Below, piece after piece: positions 6,750 through 9,053 of a stretch of DNA of 9,053 bases (the stretch's first letter is position 1; each line of letters opens with the position of its first letter). The notes under the pieces were generated by a model, which searched no databases, had not been told where the DNA came from, and saw only the letters and a list, made by a program, of their open reading frames with translations. The stretch comes from an uncultured Collinsella sp. GTDB lineage: Bacteria; Actinomycetota; Coriobacteriia; Coriobacteriales; Coriobacteriaceae. A program made the position numbers and the translations under genes. Location of the stretch: contig USHR01000063.1 in NCBI GenBank assembly GCA_900554495.1, forward strand, positions 1-9,053. The letters run 5' to 3'.

Positions 6750-6786
6750 GCGGGGCATGCCCCGCCTCCGCCCTTTCTTGAAAGGG
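6747..6786 (+). repeat. 22-base perfect palindrome and adjacent hairpin at the transposon left end
   Basis: Bases 6747-6768 are a perfect 22-base palindrome centred on GGGGCATGCCCC, starting in the last bases of the left inverted repeat. It is followed by CCCTTTC (6771-6777), TT and GAAAGGG (6780-6786), a 7-bp hairpin. In RNA made from outside the element, both would fold ahead of the transposase gene, and the second overlaps the transposase -35. Limiting transposase made from incoming transcription is a known theme in insertion sequences; that role is inferred here. Confidence 0.85.
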
Positions 6787-6805
6787 AGGGGACACCGCCT
6801 AGAAT
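6778..6805 (+). promoter_or_regulatory. Transposase promoter
   Basis: TTGAAA (6778-6783, 5 of 6 to the -35 consensus) and TAGAAT (6800-6805, 5 of 6 to the -10 consensus) are separated by 16 bases. Transcription would start near 6812, giving a leader of about 20-35 bases before the transposase start. Confidence 0.65.
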
Positions 6806-6832
6806 TCGTCGTTGGAGTAATGAAGGTGACGA

Positions 6833-8167
6833 ATGGAAGGAAAGGCGATGCCCCAAGAAGAGAGTGTACTGCGCCTCGGTCGCGACGAGGCCCTCGAGGC
6901 GGCGAGGCTTTGGCAGGAGTGCGGCGACGCGCGCGAGTTCGCGTGCAGGGTGCTGGGCGGCGTGATGAACGCACTGATGGACTCCGAGGCCCAGCAGATG
7001 TGCGGCGCGAGCCGCAACGAGCGCAGCGACGGCAGGGAGAACAGCCGCAACGGCTACCGCCCCAGGTCGCTCAAGACCGCCGTGGGCGACGTGGAGCTCG
7101 AGATACCCAAGCTCAGGCACGGCACCTACTACCCCGAGGGCATGCTCGCGCGATGGTCGCGCGTCGACACCTCGGTGGCCGCCATCGTGCAGGAGATGTA
7201 CGTGTGCGGCGTGTCCACCCGCAAGGTCGAGCGCGTGGCGTCCAAGCTGGGCATATCCTCGCTGTCGAGCTCGGAGGTCTCGAGCCTCTGCTCCGACCTC
7301 GACGCCGAGGTGGCGGAGTTCCGCCGCCGCGACCTTTCGGGCACGCCGTGCTGCTACCTGTGGCTCGACGCCACCTACATGAGCTGCAGGGTCGGCTCGT
7401 CGGTCGTCTCGCAGGGCGTCGTGACCGCGATCGGGCTGGGCGCCGACGGGCGCAAGCACTTCCTGGGCTGCGACGTGGTCGACACCGAGAGCGAGGACTC
7501 CTGGGCGGCATTCCTCGGCGGGCTGCGCGAGCGCGGGCTGGCCGGCGTTCGCCTCGTGGTCTCCGACAGCCACGCCGGGCTCGTGGCCGCCGTCTCGCGC
7601 CTGTTCCAGGGCTGCGCCTGGCAGCGCTGCGTGACGCACCTGCAGCGCAACCTCCAGAGCGCCTGCTCGGGCAGGCCCGAGGACTCCAAGGCGGCCGTCA
7701 GGGACCTCGTGCACGCCGCGGTCTACCAGGACGACCCCGACCTCGCGCGCTGCGTGTGGGCCGAGGCGGCGCCCTGGGCGGCGTCGGTGTCCGCCAGGGC
7801 CGGCGAGGTCTTCGAGCAGGCCGAGGACTCCGCGCTGGCGTTCACGGCCTTCCCCAGGGCGCACTGGGCCAAGCTCCGCACCAACAACGTCCAGGAGCGC
7901 GCCAACCGCGAGATCAAGCGCCGCTACAGGGTCGTGCAGTCCTTCCCCTCGAGGGAGTCGATGCTGCGCCTGACGTGCGCGAGCCTCATGGAGACCGAGG
8001 GGCAGTGGTCCCAGCAGCGCGTGTTCTCCGAGGCCTCGGCCGCCGAGGGCTTCGCCGAGCCCGCGGACAGGCCGGCCCCGACAGAGGGGAGGCGCCGCGC
8101 GCTCGGGCGGCGCGCCAGGGAGATAGTGGACGAGATAGTCGAGAAGCGCGGCCTCAAGAAGGAGTAA
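6833..8167 (+). CDS. IS256-family (Mutator-type) DDE transposase
   Basis: This 444-residue transposase is full length for the family and moves the element by cutting and joining its inverted repeats. An N-terminal DNA-binding part includes the family-typical RNGYRPRSLKTAVGDVELEIPKLR region (about 72-95). The RNase-H-like core has Asp179 (YLWLDATYM) and Asp245 (VVSDSHAGL) as the first two catalytic acids. A C-x2-H motif follows (WQRCVTHLQRNL, Cys266/His269), then NNVQERANREIKRR, whose Glu355 is the likely third catalytic acid. No catalytic residue is missing and the frame is intact, so it may be active. Starts at 6833 (GAAGG six bases upstream) and 6848 (AAGGA six bases upstream) are equally plausible. 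Its codon third positions are GC-richer than those of the flanking accessory DNA. Long open frames on the opposite strand reflect this bias. Confidence 0.93.
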   Translation: MEGKAMPQEESVLRLGRDEALEAARLWQECGDAREFACRVLGGVMNALMDSEAQQMCGASRNERSDGRENSRNGYRPRSLKTAVGDVELEIPKLRHGTYYPEGMLARWSRVDTSVAAIVQEMYVCGVSTRKVERVASKLGISSLSSSEVSSLCSDLDAEVAEFRRRDLSGTPCCYLWLDATYMSCRVGSSVVSQGVVTAIGLGADGRKHFLGCDVVDTESEDSWAAFLGGLRERGLAGVRLVVSDSHAGLVAAVSRLFQGCAWQRCVTHLQRNLQSACSGRPEDSKAAVRDLVHAAVYQDDPDLARCVWAEAAPWAASVSARAGEVFEQAEDSALAFTAFPRAHWAKLRTNNVQERANREIKRRYRVVQSFPSRESMLRLTCASLMETEGQWSQQRVFSEASAAEGFAEPADRPAPTEGRRRALGRRAREIVDEIVEKRGLKKE

Positions 8168-8199
8168 CATCGGGGCTTGCAGCGACGGACCTCAGGACA

Positions 8200-8227
8200 C
8201 TCTTACACCACGTCTGCGCGCGCCACC
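8200..8227 (-). repeat. IS256-type terminal inverted repeat, right (IRR)
   Basis: This is the inverted partner of 6722-6749. The reverse complement of 8200-8215 reads AGACGTGGTGTAAGAG, one mismatch from the left core. The outer 12 bases are GC-rich (GGTGGCGCGCGC on the minus strand) and match the left end less well. It begins 32 bases after the transposase stop codon. Confidence 0.75.
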
Positions 8228-8279
8228 ACAAATCTCATCAGGAGCTACTATTTATAGCAAAATAAATGCAACTATAATG

Positions 8280-8315
8280 GCAACAGTACTCATATTTGCC
8301 CTTTTTTGACCACGG
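8280..8315 (-). repeat. Outer inverted repeat, right arm
   Basis: This is the inverted partner of 6632-6667 with 34 of 36 matches. It lies 52 bases outside the transposon's right inverted repeat, against 54 on the left, so the two arms are almost equal in length (116 and 118 bases from outer edge to inner core). Confidence 0.9.
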
Positions 8316-8632
8316 CCCTCCAGAATAGCCGCTGAGGACGACACTAAATGACAAAATCCAGCACTTGGACGTTCTTATATGACTAGCCATTGAAGGACAC
8401 CTAACGTCTACTCCCATTCGCGACACACTGTGTCGCGAATTAAGCTGGTCCCATTATCGAAGACCAGTGAGAGCTCCTGCCCAGAATCTCGATAGCTTAA
8501 TAAAGCGCTCCCCTCCGGAAGTTCAATGAGCATCCAAATTCCAGGCTGAAAAGCAAAGGAGTATCGAAGCCGTCAATGCTCATTTCCTATCGAACACGCG
8601 GGTCAAAACAAGCTAATTAGCCTGATAAACTG
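8316..8632. other. Gene-poor accessory stretch without a supported gene
   Basis: This 317-base stretch has clearly lower GC than the operon and no reading frame with both a plausible start signal and protein-like composition. It holds a 25-base interrupted palindrome (8416-8440), a CTGGTC/GACCAG hairpin (8445-8467), and a 9-base inverted repeat AATGAGCAT/ATGCTCATT (8525-8533, 8576-8584). ATCGAA recurs in the second half. AGCATCCAAA (8529-8538) recurs in the hairpin at the contig end (9012-9021). I cannot assign a function; it may be debris from earlier insertions. Confidence 0.5.
8416..8440. repeat. 25-base interrupted palindrome
   Basis: Two perfect 12-base arms, ATTCGCGACACA and TGTGTCGCGAAT, flank a single central C. 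The inner TCGCGACA/TGTCGCGA arrangement could be a dimeric repressor operator, a recombinase or replication-protein site, or a compact RNA hairpin. No gene starts close to it, so none of these is favoured. Confidence 0.8.
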
Positions 8633-8664
8633 TTTGTATTTTTGTCTACAAAACTGTATACAAA
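8633..8664 (+). promoter_or_regulatory. Candidate autoregulated promoter-operator of the ribbon-helix-helix gene
   Basis: TTGTAT (8634-8639) and TATACA (8657-8662) are separated by exactly 17 bases and give a plausible promoter, with transcription starting near 8669. The same bases form nested inverted repeats: TTTGTAT (8633-8639) with ATACAAA (8658-8664), and inside them TTTTGT (8640-8645) with ACAAAA (8648-8653). Repeated ACAAA half sites over a promoter are what an autoregulating ribbon-helix-helix antitoxin would bind; the link to this protein is inferred. Confidence 0.5.
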
Positions 8665-8716
8665 AAGAGTATCCGTTGACCTGTGCTCGACATTATGCCG
8701 ATCGATAGGAGGCGCT

Positions 8717-8983
8717 ATGGACGCTAAGCAGCTCGAAAAGATGATGGGGTTTGCTCCCGGAGAGCTGGAGAAAACCGCGGAAGCCTACGAAAAAGATGAG
8801 TGGCCGAAAGGTCGCACCATCAAGTTGGGAAGGCCACCAATCTCTGATGAGCCGAGTGTCGTTTTATCAGCACGTGTGGGCGAATCGGTTCTTGAGGCGT
8901 TTGACGAAAAAGCCAAACGCCATGGGCAAACACGCACGGAGCGACTCAGGGAGCTCATCACGCTTGATGCAATGATTGCCTAG
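8717..8983 (+). CDS. Ribbon-helix-helix antitoxin / CopG-like DNA-binding protein
   Basis: This small 88-residue protein has a C-terminal ribbon-helix-helix domain. A beta strand lies at about 47-53 (SVVLSARV), helix 1 at 55-69 (ESVLEAFDEKAKRHG) and helix 2 at 72-84 (TRTERLRELITLD), the usual layout for dimeric MetJ/Arc-type repressors. The N-terminal part is acidic (ELEKTAEAYEKDEW) and is followed by a basic KGRTIKLGRPP linker; such extensions in antitoxins often bind the toxin. ATG at 8717 is chosen for its AGGAGG (8707-8712) four bases upstream. A longer TTG-initiated frame at 8642 would run through the promoter and is not supported. No toxin gene is visible on either side: the upstream stretch is gene-poor and the contig ends 70 bases after the stop. 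An orphan regulator is therefore possible. Confidence 0.75.
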   Translation: MDAKQLEKMMGFAPGELEKTAEAYEKDEWPKGRTIKLGRPPISDEPSVVLSARVGESVLEAFDEKAKRHGQTRTERLRELITLDAMIA

Positions 8984-9009
8984 TTACCCACCACACCCAA
9001 ACATGTACA

Positions 9010-9052
9010 CCAGCATCCAAAGTCGACATTTTTCGACATCTTTGGATGCTGG
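9010..9052. repeat. 13-bp inverted repeat at the contig end
   Basis: CCAGCATCCAAAG (9010-9022) pairs perfectly with CTTTGGATGCTGG (9040-9052). The 17-base loop contains TCGACAT twice, exactly 10 bases apart (9023-9029 and 9033-9039). It lies 26 bases after the antitoxin stop, so it could be a terminator whose U-tract falls beyond the contig. It could equally be a recombination site, a repeat that broke the assembly, or a fold-back artefact. Confidence 0.7.
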
Positions 9053-9053
9053 C

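Larger units (their letters stand above)
6722..8227 (+). mobile_element. IS256/Mutator-family insertion sequence, about 1.5 kb
   Basis: The element consists of 28-base imperfect inverted repeats (6722-6749 and 8200-8227), one full-length DDE transposase gene and its promoter. Length 1506 bp is normal for the family. The expected 8-9 base target duplication is not clean: ACAATC (6715-6720) and ACAAATC (8228-8234) flank the proposed ends with one base difference. If the outer 36-base repeats are the true termini, the element would instead be 6632-8315. It inserted beyond the permease terminator, so it does not break a visible gene. Confidence 0.82.

Noticed and set aside
6719..8265. Long frames of 483 (minus) and 509 (plus) codons overlapping the transposase
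   Set aside because: They are Arg/Ala/Gly-rich shadows of the high-GC transposase gene; the 444-codon frame has the DDE motifs.
8238..8426. A 62-codon minus-strand frame ending in the right outer repeat
   Set aside because: It starts in unconserved DNA next to the palindrome, without a convincing ribosome binding site, and its tail is the repeat sequence; treated as a repeat effect rather than a gene.
8642..8716. Longer TTG-initiated start for the ribbon-helix-helix gene
   Set aside because: It would place the promoter-operator palindromes inside the coding region and ignore the AGGAGG in front of ATG 8717.
1..9053. CRISPR array, tRNA or rRNA genes, phage structural genes
   Set aside because: No regularly spaced direct repeats, cloverleaf-like segment, rRNA core motif or phage-like protein is visible on either strand.

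Overview
This 9,053-base stretch looks like one complete short-read contig from a moderately high-GC gut actinobacterium, most likely Coriobacteriia and probably Collinsella. The taxonomic call is inference from the GC-rich codon usage, the strong AGGAG-type ribosome binding sites and the gene content. The first 25 bases are not genomic: they match the Nextera Tn5 mosaic end plus a little of the read-2 adapter.

Positions 53 to 6529 hold a sugar-use module. A LacI-family repressor (53-1069, minus) is divergent from a GH2 beta-galactosidase (1446-4454), a small YhcH/EbgC-type partner protein (4458-4913) and a 12-TM APC-superfamily permease (main frame 5114-6529). The 376-base divergent region carries three copies of one 14-base operator containing CAACCGGTTG. 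They sit at and upstream of a probable promoter, as expected for control by the adjacent repressor. From memory, the order repressor, large subunit, small subunit, APC permease resembles the Escherichia coli ebgR-ebgA-ebgC-ygjI neighbourhood, although there ebgR is not divergent. The start of the permease gene is disturbed: the start codon with the good ribosome binding site (5067) is out of frame with the body of the protein and ends in an ATGA overlap with the internal Met at 5114. A strong intrinsic terminator (6577-6608) closes the module.

Positions 6632 to 8315 are mobile DNA. An IS256/Mutator-type transposase (6833-8167) has its own promoter and is bounded by imperfect 28-base inverted repeats. 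Outside these, 54 and 52 bases further out, is a second pair of inverted repeats, 36 bases each with 34 matches. Either the element has very long two-block termini, or it sits in the middle of an older palindromic repeat.

Positions 8316 to 9053 are a lower-GC accessory segment. It has a gene-poor stretch with a 25-base interrupted palindrome, then a short gene (8717-8983) for an 88-residue ribbon-helix-helix antitoxin/CopG-like protein with a palindromic promoter-operator. The contig ends exactly on a 13-base-pair inverted repeat. No toxin partner is visible.
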